DNA of 64,000 bases from Boesenbergia rotunda (taxonomy: Eukaryota > Streptophyta > Magnoliopsida > Zingiberales > Zingiberaceae). The stretch is taken from the NCBI GenBank assembly GCA_024364735.1, contig JAGFNQ010001174.1, forward strand, positions 62,001-126,000. Direction: 5' to 3'. Shown one piece after another: positions 32,275-44,107 of the stretch. The notes under the pieces were generated by a model. That model made no database searches. It was not told the DNA's origin and saw only the letters and a list, made by a program, of their open reading frames with translations. The position numbers and the translations under genes were made by a program. Within the stretch, counting starts at the first letter, position 1; each line of letters starts with the position of its first letter.

Positions 32275-35200
32275 TGTCATGCCCCGAAGAGGAGCCGCTG
32301 ATCCAATATACAATCGAACAACATCTCCCCTATACAGCGGACAATATGAAACATCCATACATACATACACGCAAGATATAGCCTCCACGACCTCAAATAA
32401 AATATATCGCCCAATCCCAACTGGAGCATAAAAAAGAAAATGCATCCATAACATAAAAAACGGTAAGACTTACCTGATCTGCTATCCGGGCAGGCGCGTA
32501 GCAAACACACATCATATAGAGTCCAACAAAGGACTCAAAAGTACAATCCACGCATCAATACATCGCAAATGCAAGTCCACGTCGCAAAAATAAATACAGA
32601 GTATGAAATATACTATACTAACAATCATATCCAAGGCGTAAAACTCAAAGTCGGAGTCATCGAGACTTGAGACTGGCAATTGGGCTCTCCTGGCGGACAA
32701 TCAGCCTGAAAACAAAAACAGGGTAAAGTGTGGTGAGTCCAAGAGAACTCTGAGGGTATAGAGATAGACGTGCATGACAAATAAATAGCTATACAAGCTA
32801 TCAGAAAAATAACAAGATACAGTCTCAAGGAAATATCAGAATATGCAAAACTGAAGTACTGAATGAATGTATATACCAGAATTCATCTATCCTGTGGAGT
32901 GGTGCAATCAACTCTTATATAACCTCAAGTACAACACACAATCTAATGTGTAATTGTCCCTTGTATATGCATGTCAAACATATGCATCAAACAAGTGCAG
33001 CAAGCATAAACAAATGCATAATGTATCATATGCACATGATACAATGACATGATCAACCTTGACGTCAGTCAAGCCACCATCATAGGTCATAAGTGAATGG
33101 CCGAGTGGGTAGGGTTGTGACACTGTACGCACTCTGTCATCATTGTTCATGAGTGATCTAGTGGACAAGATGCTGGTGGAGCAAATACTCCGCCCTGTGT
33201 CAATATGGGGGAGATATCTCTCTCATCTCCTCATGTCACTGGAAAAAAAGGGATCCTTGCCTGCTACCACACTTTAGAACCACTACCCATGAGCGGTCGA
33301 GTGGAGCAGCACATAGCAACTACACACACACACTGGTATCCACTAGCCCATGAGTGGTCGTGTGGGCAGATCATGTAACGGGTGACGGGCTTAGACCACA
33401 AGGGAGCCGATGATCGCCAATATGCAACAATGTAGGGATGGTGCATGACTCTAACACATGCAACACCCATCGGGTCATCATATATAACTCAACTTAACAT
33501 GCATAGGTCGAACACATGTATCATAACTTAACTATTATACATCTAGGTACACATGCAAGTATAATTAGAAATAAATCAATACAGATATAAAGTGACATGC
33601 TACTATATCTACATACACACACAAATATCATACAGAATCAGATGTCAAATATCGAGACTATATAGACAGGAAATCGATCATCTCAAAGATCAAGCTGAAA
33701 ATATCAAGCAGGATAACAACGGTAGCAGATATAAGATAATAATCCTACTGTAAATCAAAAAATAAGTCATGCATAAGATAAAGTGATATAAAAAAAATAA
33801 GAAAGAAGTACCCGCCTCAATGGAGAAGCCCATAGATGGAGAGAATCCCCCGTCCAAAAGTCCGAAAGTAAATCAGTATCCTGTATCAAAGGATATAATT
33901 CAACTATCATAACATATGATACAATAGCTAAACAAATTACCCTAATCAATTAAAATTTGTTTTAATTATAAGGTTTCATTTAACTAATCGAATTAAAGGA
34001 TTAGTCCCTAATCCTCCCAATTAAGCTTATCAATTCAAATAGGTTTAACCTAATCCCAACTCCAAATTAAACCTCCACAATATTGCTAGCTAAATGAAGT
34101 AGGAATTATCCCTTATAAGCTCACGGCAACCCAAATCAAAACAATCCAGCTTATGATCTCCCCACCAAACACAACCGAAACATTCCTAGCAAAACTTACC
34201 AGATCATATTCCTAAGAATAGAATACCTCACAGCTACGGGAATCAACAAGATCCACCACAAGGGAGATCACTTATGGCAAGCTCTATTACACAACTTGGA
34301 ATTAACCCATATCATCCCATTCATGCTTCTACTGATCATCCAACACCAGTATCCAAACCCAAAATATGAGATCAACCAGCAATTATGCCCATACACAACT
34401 ACACTCAAAGCCAACTCCACTTCCGTGATATGTACCAAGAGTACAGAACCAAAATCGAGAAGAAATGATCCCCTACAGATCTAATTCAAAGCTTCTATAA
34501 TTCATCCCTCAAAAGATTCACAAAACCAATTCCAAGAATAGAGATCTAGAACATACATGAACAGATTTGAAATCGAATCTCCTCACGGTACAATCGAAAC
34601 TAAACAATAAGATTTGAAACCATTCTTCATTAAGTTTGTCATTAAGAAGGATAAATTCGAACAAGTCCTCACAATATAAAGCAAATGTGATCTATAACCA
34701 AATCAGATAGCACAATCCATTCTACTGAACCAAAACCCAACTCTTCCTTAACACAAGCAAACCATAATTATCGCCCTTACCTGTTGCGACAAGCCGACAA
34801 GAGTCTCTTAACTCTAATCCAATGCAGAACAATGCCCACAACCAGCACCTAGATATGCTAGAAGCAAACCCCAAATCAGCTCCAACCGAAGGACCCAATC
34901 ACATAGTCCAAGAGATCACACTTACCAGGGGAAGGTCTACCAACGGTGGATCATAGTAGAGTAAAGAGTTTGGTGACCGTAATGGGGCGCCTCCGCCAAA
35001 GCTTCGATCACCCTACCAGATCTAGGTAGGAAGACATGGAATGAAGAAGGGCTGGGGAAGGAGATCGTCGGCTCTGTGTTGGCGCCAATCACTCCGTGAA
35101 AGAAAAGAAGGGAGGAAGGGATTGCGCGATGAAGCCACGACGGAGGAGGAGAGGAAAAGGGGTTATATGTGAGTGGTTAATTTGCAGAAACCCCCTCATA

Positions 35201-35385
35201 ACTTGAAGTTTTATCATCTCATCCCTAATTTCGGTCTATTACCATCCACCCCCATGAGTTAAGTTTAATAGCACATAACCCCTCCTAGTTTGGTTTGTTT
35301 CAACCACAACCTAAATCTGTGAGGTTTAATCCAATAAATCCTCCAAAATTTTATGAACCTGTACTTTATTTTATCATATTTAATA
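32275..35385 (-). mobile_element. Long LTR, probably a Ty3/gypsy solo LTR, inserted in the plastid DNA
   Basis: The left end TGTCATGCCCCGAAGAGG (minus-strand ...CGGGGCATGACA) is typical of plant gypsy LTR ends. No internal genes are present. The sequence resumes as plastid spacer beside rrn5 on the right. Candidate 5-bp duplications GAAGT lie at 32270-32274 and 35386-35390. The right terminus reads TA where CA is expected, so that edge is tentative. It is about 3.1 kb and GC-rich near 34920-35160, the probable transcribed leader on the minus strand. Confidence 0.55.
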
Positions 35386-35495
35386 GAAGTGATAGAGAAG
35401 AGATGTCATAATTGGGATTTAAAATAAGATGACCTTTGCACTTTAGATTTTTAACTACTTCATATTTCCAAATATGAGGGGTGTTAAGCTTTTTA

Positions 35496-35616
35496 TCATT
35501 CTGGCATAGAGGTATTTTTCCGCAGGGCCTCCCTACAGTATTGTCACCGTAATAAAGTTTAACCAACAAGTTCGAGATGGATTGGTGTGGTTCCTCTACA
35601 CTTAGGACATCAAAAT
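35496..35616 (-). pseudogene. rrn5: Plastid rrn5 (5S rRNA) copy
   Basis: On the minus strand it runs from TTTTGATGTCCTAAGTG through GAGGAACCACACCAATCCAT to CCTCTATGCCAGAATGA, matching plastid 5S rRNA along 121 bases with several substitutions. In this nuclear context it is not expected to be functional. Confidence 0.88.
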
Positions 35617-35842
35617 GTTAAACCAAACCATGAACGAAGAAAGGTACGAGAGCAAGGAATATTGGCTAGTGATTATAAGGCCCTAATTCTTGACCGGAAG
35701 GGACACCAAAAACCTTTGTCGTTCCATCTTTTGGATAGATAGAGAGGGTGGGTAGAGCTTTTGGTTTTTTATGTTGTCAAACAGCTGAACAATAAAAATA
35801 AATAGTGAATACTTGATCAAATTGATAAGGTCTTGTAGGAAG

Positions 35843-35946
35843 GTTCAATTATCTCGGTTTGTTAGGATGCCTCGGCTGCATACATCATTGCAGTTCCACT
35901 TAACACCTATCGTAATGATAAATGACTAGTTTTGTCGTGACCTTAT
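35843..35946 (-). pseudogene. rrn4.5: Plastid rrn4.5 copy
   Basis: On the minus strand it contains CATTACGATAGGTG, AAGTGGAACTGCAATGATG and GCAGCCGAGGCATCCTAACA, with several changes from plastid 4.5S rRNA. It sits between rrn23 and rrn5 as in plastids. Confidence 0.85.
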
Positions 35947-35959
35947 CTTGGATTCTCAA

Positions 35960-38249
35960 TACTTTTGTCGCTCTATCCCTGTAGGGACAGAGAAGTCGTC
36001 GATGTCTCGGCTATGCTACCAGAGACTCAAGAAAGTTGGAATAAGAGAGCACTCATCTTGAGGTGGGCTTGCTACTTAGATGCTTTCAGCAATTATTCGC
36101 TCCGCACTTGGCTAACCAATGTTTACTGTGGGCACAATTACTGGTATATTGGAGGTGTGTCCTTCTTGGTCCTCTTGTACTAGAGAAAGATCCAACTCCC
36201 AATTCTCTAACAACCACACTAGATATGGACCGAGCTATCTAAAGATGTTCTGAACCCAGCTCATATACCCTAGAATAACTTTTATCCGTTGAGTGACGAC
36301 CCTTCCACGGATCACTAAGGCCAACTTTCGTTCATCCCTACTTAACGCCCCCCCTAAAATTTGTAATGTAAGTTGTGTATGGAGTATAGGAATAGGGGAT
36401 GAAATCGAGGTGAATGGGAGGCAATGACATGGGTGCCTCCCTTCAACGTAAACACATACCTTTTGCACCTCGATATGAAATTCTTGACTCTGTCTCAACG
36501 GTTGGGTTTGTAGTCAAGCTCCCTTCTTCATTTGCACTCGAGGGCCAATCTCTGTCTAGCCCGAGGAAACCTTTGCACACCTCCGTTGCCTTTAGGAGGC
36601 CTACACCCCATAGAAATTGTCTACCTGAGACCGTCCCTTGGTCCTCAAGTCCTGACACAAGGTTAGATTCTAGCTCTTCCAGAGTGGTATTTCACTGATG
36701 GCTTGGGCCCCCCGAAAGGAAGTCTTCTTCGCCTTCCACCTAAGTTGTGTAGGAAGCCCCAAAGCCAATCCCAAGGAACAATAAATCTTCATAAGGTCTT
36801 TCTGTCAAGGTGCGAGTAGTCTGCATCTTCACAGACATGTCTATTTCACCGAGCCTATCTCTGAGATAGTGCTTAGATTGTTACACCTTTTGTGCGGGTT
36901 ATAACTTACTCAACAAGAAATTTTTGTACCTTTGGACCGTTATAGTTACAACTGACATTCATCGGGGCTTCGGTCATAGGCTCTGGGCAAACGTTAGTCC
37001 CCACATGATCTTACGACTTTGCATAGACCTATGTTTTTGGTAAATAGTAGCCTGGGCCAGGTCACTACGACCCCCTTTGTGAGGAGGCACCCCTTCTCCT
37101 GAAGTTACGAAGCTATTTTGCCAAGTTTCTTAAACTGAGTTATCTTGCGCCCCTAGAGATTCTCTACCTACCCACCCGTGTCGGCTTCGGGTATAGGTAC
37201 CCTTTTGTTGAAGGTCATTTGAGCTTTTCCTGGGAGTATGACATGAGTTACTTCTGCACCGTAGTGCCTCGTACTTGCACATTGACTCCCCTACTAATGC
37301 ATTTTTACATCCCACAACTTTGTTCATCTCCGACGTAAGAGTGCTTGATCAGTGAGCCATTACACACTCTTTCAAGGGTGGCTGCTTCTAGGCAAACCTC
37401 CTTGTTGTCTCTGCACTCCTACCTCCTTTATCACTGAGCGATCATTTAAGGCCTTAACTAGTGATCCGGCTATTTCCCTCTCAACGCATTTCGGGGAGAA
37501 CCAACTAGCTCTGGGTTTGAATGATATTTCTCTCTTAACCACAACGTATCTGCTGATTCTTTAACATCAGTCAGTTTGGACCTCTACTTAGTTTCACCCA
37601 AGCTTCATCTTGGTCATGGATAAATCACCCAGGTTTAGGTTCATAAGTAGTAAAAATCGACCTATGAAGACTCGCTTTTGCTACATCTTCGATGGGTTCT
37701 CTTACCTAAGACATTGCCTATGAGTTGCCGACTCATTCTTCAATAGGCACGCGGTTAGAAATCATATTCTCCTCCCATTTCTTGGGGGCTCACGGTTTCA
37801 TGTTCTATTTCACTCCTCAATGAGGGTTCTTTTCACCTTTACCTCACAGTACTACTTCACTTTCGGTCACCAGGAGTATTTAGCCTTGCAAGGTAGTCTT
37901 TGATAATTCACATGAGATTCCGCGTGCCTCATACTACTTGGGTCAGAGCGTAAGCTGAGATGCAGTCGGCTACTGAACTTTCACCATTTAGGGTGCAACA
38001 TTCATTCCATCGCTTTGCCTAGTAGCACGACGCTTATATTGCTCTCCCACAACCCTATTTTCTCGATTTAGGCTACTACGAGAATCACTTTTGCTGCCCA
38101 TGGATTCAGCAGCAGTTCGAAAGGTTGACATATTCAAGAATCTCTGGATCTATGCTTATTTTTAACTCCTCAAAGCATTTTGTCGCTTGCTACGCCCTTC
38201 CTTGTCTCTGTGTGCCTAGGTAGTCACCGTAAGCTTTTCCTCGTTTGAG
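35960..38249 (-). pseudogene. rrn23: Plastid rrn23 (23S rRNA) copy, with deletions
   Basis: The 5' end is near 38249 (TCAAACGAGGAAAAGCTTACG on the minus strand) and the 3' end near 35960-36010. Hallmarks include GTAACTATAACGGTCC near 36940, GCACTATCTCAGAGATAGGC, and AAAGTGAAGTAGTACTGTGAG near 37860. At about 2.3 kb it is some 0.5 kb short of a plastid 23S gene. Sequence missing or altered near 36330-36480 includes part of the sarcin-ricin side of domain VI. Damage is spread along the gene. Confidence 0.9.
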
Positions 38250-38402
38250 CATTGCCATTAACGTTAAGGCTATGTCATCCTAAGGTGCTGCTAAATAGGA
38301 GAATCTTATCAACGTCCATAAATGATAAATCATAGATCGAACTACTAATCGACCAAATTGGAAAAATTGGGTGCTATTATAGTATCAGCTAAGTTCATGG
38401 GT

Positions 38403-39270
38403 TGGAGATAAGCGGACTCGAACCACTGACATCCACCATAGGGTAAACCAATGCCTCTCAGGCTTTCCCGACTGATTCTACCATAGAGGCCAATAATAGG
38501 CAATAACTCCCCCTCAACATAGCTTGCAATTTTCATTGTACTGTGCTCTCGAAAGAGCAACTCTTCTCAAAATCTGAAAAGGTGCTGAGTTGGAATCTCA
38601 TTCTAAGGATTCTTGTGGTTCCGGAGAATCCAGCTACAGGAGAACCAGGAACGGAGAGCTATCCTCTTTTTTTTTGTCTAACTCTTTGGTCTTAAGAATG
38701 CTGGTTTTAAGAATGAGTGATTGTCCTTCTCCGACCCTTACAACCCAATAGGGGAGTGGACAACTAATGTGTTCCACTTATTGAACAAGGTCTATGGTCA
38801 GTCTGTGACCCTTAGATGTAGAAGGCATCCTTGAGGTGATCTCGTAGTTTTTACGGGGTGGAGACGACGGGGTTGGTCCATGGATTTTCTTTTCTTTTGC
38901 CACATTTCACTCAAAGGGTTGAAAGCGAGATAGCGCATCAAGTTATTCGCATCGACTAACTTGATCCTCTTCCCCAAAGATCCCAAATGAGGGAACCCTA
39001 GGGGAGTCACTGACTCCAACTATCATCCATGTACAATCTATACAGGATACCCATCCTACCTCCTCTACATTCTTGTTAACCAATCTTTTTATCTCAGTAG
39101 AGTCTTTCTATGACATGTTTTTGTCCTCTTCTCCATCACTTAGAAAAAGTGAACCACCAGTTCAAGTACAAAATACTATCATTACCACCTGGATAATTAG
39201 ACATCCAACCTGTAATCACAACGACCCAATTGCAAGAGTGGAACTCTACCAACTAAGTTATATCCCCCAA
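38403..39270 (-). pseudogene. trnA-UGC: Plastid trnA-UGC copy with group II intron
   Basis: Exon 1 (about 39270-39232) reads GATATAACTTAGTTGGTAG... through CTCTTGCAA. Exon 2 (38437-38403) reads GGTGGATGTCAGTGG...CTTATCTCCA. The intron is about 794 bp, close to the plastid size, and ends beside the GGTTTACCC-type intron sequence near 38440. Multiple C-to-T type changes are present, including in the T arm. Confidence 0.85.
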
Positions 39271-39330
39271 CCAAGTGGAGTATACATGAAAGAGTTAGAT
39301 GCTTCTTCTATTCTTTTCCCTATCTCAGTT

Positions 39331-39441
39331 GGGGCATCCTGGACTTAAACCAGAGACCTTGTCCGTGAAGTAAATCATTGCACCTACAATCCAACCAATT
39401 GAGAGAGAATCAATAGATTCTTTTTCGAGAGTGATTCAACC
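39331..39441 (-). pseudogene. trnI-GAU: Plastid trnI-GAU 3' exon copy and intron end
   Basis: On the minus strand, GATTGTAGGTGCAATGATTTACTTCACGGACAAGG... ends in CCAGGATGCCCC, the 3' part of plastid trnI. The adjacent GAGAATCAATAGATTC is the end of its intron. The copy stops near 39441, where unrelated LTR-like sequence starts. Confidence 0.8.
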
Positions 39442-39499
39442 TGTTCGTGCAATCAACCTTTAGGGCTTCCATGACAATATACTTAAGTCTAGTCATTTT
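39442..39499 (+). mobile_element. Start of an older LTR interrupted by E3, continued at 61370
   Basis: TGTTCGTGCAATCAACC resembles the TGTTGGTGCAATC start of other Sirevirus LTRs here. E3 then interrupts, with duplicated ATTTT, and the sequence continues from GACCAAGGGTTGATC at 61370. The continuation has LTR-like minisatellites but no clear end. Confidence 0.45.
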
Positions 39500-40479
39500 T
39501 GTTGATGCAATTGACCCAAGTTTGATCGGTGCGATCATGGGTTTTGATGTGTATGTCAATATGATTAAGTTAGGTTTTTATATTAGTTTGATGTGTGTTT
39601 GAGTCATGTAGGACTTGGTGGAACACAGATAAGAGAAATCTCATCCTGGCGCTCGGGTCCTCGAGTCGATGAAGGATGGAACATCCGAGGGACCGCCGGA
39701 CAAAGAGCAACGGAGTGGAGTTGAGGGAAGTAGACTTCAAGGCATACGCGAAGGATGGTATCAGGATGAGTCGAGGGCTTGGATGCATCCAAGGGACGAA
39801 AGTCGAAGGAAGAAAGCTTTAAAGGGCGACTCTGGAGAGGATGAGTGTGAGTGTGTAACAATATCAGTCAACTGGTAGGAACACCAGTTGATCGAACTTT
39901 CTGTAAGTTACAAACAATAGGATCAGTCGACTGGTTTGGGTGGCAGCCGACTGGTCTGTTTGAAAACTAGCCATTTGGCTAGCCGTCAGCTGAGCACCAG
40001 TCGACTGGTCTTGGTGATAGTCGACTGGTGTCGAGGCTGAGTTGTTTTGTTAACAGTTCTCTTCTCTATTTAAAGGGAAGATTGATTGATACTTGAGAAA
40101 GATTATCTCTTAAATGAGAAACTCTCTTGATCAAGTGCTTAAGCTCCCTAAGCTCAACTCTTCCTCCTAACCCTAACTCCCAATCTTGTAAAGGGGCAGA
40201 GTGTGTTGTGAGAGGTTGTTCTCCATCAAGAAGGAGAAAGCATTAGCTGGAGATTGTCGGGGATTAATCCATCGAAGGATTGAGGGTGCGTCCACCTCAA
40301 GGACACACCGTTGAATAGGAGCAAGCAATCTCTGAAACACGTAAAAGGTTAAGTGTTAGCATTGTTTCTTATTATTGCTTAGTTTGCATTTCCTCTTATG
40401 CACTAACCTTGTAGGAAGAGCAAAGCAAATTGGACGAAAAGCTATTCACCCCCTTCTAGCCGGTTCATCGGTCCCAACA
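39500..40479 (+). repeat. E3 5' LTR
   Basis: It runs TGTTGATGCAATTGACC to ...CATCGGTCCCAACA (980 bp). Three palindrome pairs have starts 39865/39885, 39924/39944 and 39998/40018, all 20 bp apart. A TATTTAAAG promoter element lies at about 40067. It aligns with the 3' LTR once that LTR's insertions are removed. Confidence 0.92.
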
Positions 40480-40493
40480 ATTGGTATCAGAGC

Positions 40494-40929
40494 ATAAGGT
40501 CGCCCTTCAACTAATCACCGAGAAGATCAAATTCATCAAAATAGTCGGCTCATAAATCCAACCACCCAAATTCGAAGAAGAATTTTCTTGGTGGAAGAAG
40601 AGGATGGAGGTATTCTTCGATACCGATTTTGATATAATGTTAATTATGGAAAACGATTTTGAGATGCCTAGGGATCAAGAGAATAAGCCACTCGAAATAT
40701 AAAGTGGAGCAAGAAATAAAAGGATGATCATTTAGCAAATTCAAAAACCTTGCATCATCTCTAAGTGTGTTTCTCCAGTAAGAGATAACAAGAATTGGAA
40801 GATACACAAGTGCCAAGGATTTATGGGATAAGCTAATAGAGCTTCATGAAGGCACATCGGAAGCAAAGTTGGCAAAGAGAGACTTCTCCGATCTCAACTC
40901 AACAACATCAAACTTGACAAAGGAGAAAA
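40494..40929 (+). pseudogene. gag: E3 gag, 5' part
   Basis: After the primer site the translation shows a copia Gag start (PPKFEEEFSWWKKRMEVFF) followed by stops at about 40700 and later, and frame changes. It breaks at 40929, at the E4 insertion, and resumes at 56067. Confidence 0.75.
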
Positions 40930-42762
40930 TATTAGGTTCTCCTGGCACAAAACAATAAAAACGCAGCGAAAACAAGAACCCACGAGTGATCTATGCGAAA
41001 GAAAACTCGTACAAAGCTATCTATCTAATAGATTTATCTACTGTTTATACCTTTGAAGCGTGCCCTTCGGTTATCCTGCTCGTCCAAGATGCGCCGGATC
41101 TCTTGCACGTTCAAACGTCCATGCCTCTATTCGTATCCACACGGACACAATCTCTCAACTTCGGGAGAACTACCTTAGTTGTGCTATCAACTTGAGGTAG
41201 CTCGAAAACACCAAGAACCTTACAGTAAGGTTTCGGCCAAGAGTGGAGGAGAGGAAGAAGAGAGGAAGGGAAGGGGAAAAGCTATGGCAAGAAGAAGACA
41301 CCATCCAAAGTCACAAGGCCCTCTTTTATAATCATCCCGTGAATATGAAGAGGTTTGTGTCTCTTTGGCTTCCCAATAAAGAGCACACCTTTTGATGTGG
41401 CTCTTTATCATTTCCCATGCAAGAAAAGAATCTTTTCATCCAATGAAGAGAGACTTTTCTCTTTCCTTCATGCAACTCTGACCAGGCCTCTCGGGCTTCC
41501 GACTCGGTCTCCCGACCAAGTCTCCCGAGTGGCGAGCTCCCGACCCAGTCTGCCGAGCTCTGACCCGGTCTGCCGAGTGTCGACTCGGTCCGCCGAGCTC
41601 CGACTCGGCCCGCCGAGCTCCGACTCGGCCCGCCGAGCTCCGACTCGGCCCGCCGAGCTCCGACTCGGCCCGCCGAGCTCCGACTCGGCCCGCCGAGCTT
41701 CGACTCAGTCTCTCTCGAATTCCCAACTCGAGTATCCCGAACTAACCTCCTGAGTTCCCAACTCAGACTCAAATCTGCCATCAACTTTCCCAAAGTATTG
41801 TATCCTTTGTGTGTGACCCAATAGGTTCTCGTGACGTTGGCAATGCGCCTAAATACTTTAGACACATAAACAATGAGCGGCATCTAGCAATGCATCATTG
41901 CTACCCAAGTAATAAGAAAAGTTGAGATCCGACTAAACCTCCATGACTATGATAGTGTATGACCTTGTCCCTCTATCTTTGATATCCAGATTGACTAATG
42001 AGGCATAGACCGTGTCATCCTCAATCAATCTTATGTTTCTTGATCCCTGAGTAGACTCACTCAAACAAATGAGCTCAATATCTCATATTGACTCATTTGA
42101 ACATGGTCATCCGTTTCAGTAGTCCTACTCGATCAAGGGGCCCACAGATATCACTCCCGTCATATGGGAGGGATAGATCCCATCTACATCATTCACATCC
42201 CTCCACATAATTCATTACATACCCAGTGATCGTCTTTATAGTCCACCCTGTTACGGGTGACGTTTGACGATATCAAAGTACATACTCCTTATGTAGGGAA
42301 CCGTAGTGACTTTAGGTCTAAGGACTATTCATACCAATAGTCACATGAGAAAGTCTATGACACTCATATGACAATCTATGAAACTTTTTCATGGCGGGTC
42401 ATTCAGTACACATTCTCCAATGTATACTCATGTGTCAACTTGATATCACATATCCATGACTTGTGAGCTCAAGTCATCAGTTGACCTATATGCTAGTCTC
42501 CATGCATTAATATTGTCCCTGAATGTTAATGCTCGACTAGGAATAATTTAGTGTAGTGTTCTCTACATTATCTCACTATCGATTCAACCAATCGATATAA
42601 TGAAGATAAGAACCTACTATACAAGGACATTATTATACTTAGTTATTCAGCACAGAATATAAAGTAAGTATAATAACCAACATGCCTTTATTAATGATAG
42701 AATATGATACAAAATGCCCCTAGTCAATCATCACATAATTGGCTCTAGGGCTCCTACTAACA
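40930..42762 (-). repeat. E4 3' LTR
   Basis: It is 1833 bp, aligned with 54305-56066. The terminus is decayed (TATTAGG where the other copy has TGTTGGG). It contains about five near-perfect copies of a 20-bp unit CCGAGCTCCGACTCGGCCCG (about 41575-41700), against only one or two in the other LTR, which explains most of the 71-bp length difference. The minus-strand TATAAAAG promoter element lies near 41325. Confidence 0.9.
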
Positions 42763-42782
42763 ATCTCCCACTAGCACTAGTG

Positions 42783-43247
42783 TCAATCACCATAGTATCT
42801 AATACCCAGTGACCTGGTATGACCATCATGCTTCTTTTGTGCCAAAGCCTTGGTCAAAGGATCTGCGATGTTAGAATCAGTGTGTACTCTGCATATCCTC
42901 ACATCTCCTCTATCGATGATCTCTCGAATGAAATGGAAGCGCCGTAGTATGTGTTTGGTCCGCTGATGTGAACGAGGTTCCTTAGCCTGCGTAATAGCCC
43001 CATTGTTGTCACAATAGAGGTCTATCGGGACTGCTATGCTAGGACCCACACCAAGTTCTGTAATGAACTTCCGAATCCAAACAGCCTCTTTTGCCGCCTC
43101 AGATGCGCCAATATACTCGGCCTTTGTTGTAGAATCTGCGACTGTGTCCTGCTTCGAACTCTTCCAGCTCACAGTGCCACCATTCAGGCAAAATACATAC
43201 CCTGACTGCGATCTAAAATCATCCCTGTCTGTTTGGAAGCTTGCGTC
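42783..43247 (-). pseudogene. E4 RNase H, C-terminal part
   Basis: Minus-strand translation gives ASFQTDRDDFRSQSGYVF, WKSSKQDTVADSTTKAEY and CDNNGAITQAKEPRSHQRTK, then a stop at 42783 beside the purine tract. It continues the E4 pol broken by E5 at 43252, where duplicated ATTGT/ACTGT marks the junction. Confidence 0.88.
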
Positions 43248-43252
43248 ATTGT

Positions 43253-44107
43253 TGTTAGTGATATGAGAGAAGTGTCCTAAGGCAATCACCTTATTATTGT
43301 AATCATTTATTTTAATAAATGAATATTCACTATTTGAGTATACATGTTTGTGTATTTGATTGAGATCTTAAACTCATTTACTGAATGTCTGCAATACAAT
43401 TCACAGCATGAGAGAATTTGTGATGAATTCACAACTAGTGATTATATCTACATGTGCAATTGTGAAGTATTGAAATTGTCCCTAGTCGATGAATTGATAA
43501 ATACAGACACTATTAATTCTGTTGAGACTAGCATGGGTTATTCTCTAATCAACTGATTCTCACTGGCTGGTGACATTGAGATGTCCGGAGATAAACATGA
43601 ATGCTAGTTAAGGGAACTAGTTCATTGGAGTGACTGGCTGTAAAACTTCATATGGTAGTCTACATATAGATATGTCAGTGAAGTTCTTACTGCAGCTTAA
43701 GTGCGATGTTCCTTTGACTTGCGGTGTTCAAGTCATCTTGGTCATGGAGACTTATACTTTGACATCTTAAGCAAGCATCTCCAAGGAGGTGTGGACCCAG
43801 GATGATTGGGTATAAGCTGAAGTGCCCGAAGATGTTTGAACAACCTACAAAGGATTCACCACTCCTTGCGAGGAGATGTATACCCGAGGCCTATCGTCGG
43901 ATTGTTACTCGAAGCATCTGGCCAGAGCATGACATGTTTAGAGTATGAATCTCTTAAATACATGAGAGTAATTAGAATCCGTAGGACGAGAAAACGTTAC
44001 TTGGGCTAGGTGTGACGTAGTCAGCCTAGTGGAGACTGACACACATAGACCATGTCTTGAACCAAGTGGGTATAAGATGGTGTAGGGAATGGGGCACGAT
44101 TCATTAT
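43253..44107 (+). repeat. E5 LTR A, truncated
   Basis: It starts TGTTAGTGATATGAGAG. It matches LTR B from its first base, and LTR C from 47838 onward (corresponding to about 43821-44107). It stops abruptly at ATTATAGCT and joins RT-coding sequence, so its promoter-proximal half and the primer site are gone. Confidence 0.85.

Larger units (their letters stand above)
35391..39441 (-). other. Plastid DNA insertion (NUPT): rRNA operon segment
   Basis: Read on the minus strand, the order is trnI 3' exon, trnA exon 1, intron, trnA exon 2, rrn23, rrn4.5 and rrn5, followed beyond the LTR by trnR. This is exactly the order in the plastid inverted repeat. Sequence is recognisable throughout, with scattered substitutions and small deletions. 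rrn16 and most of trnI are missing at the right end, where an LTR remnant begins at about 39442. Confidence 0.92.

Noticed and set aside
36414..36698. Reading frames in the plastid rRNA region
   Set aside because: They are chance frames within the rrn23 copy on either strand.
41332..41883. Long minus-strand frame in the E4 LTR with repeated Arg/Ser/Ala motifs
   Set aside because: It is the translation of the 20-bp minisatellite inside an LTR; the frame is lost in the other LTR copy.
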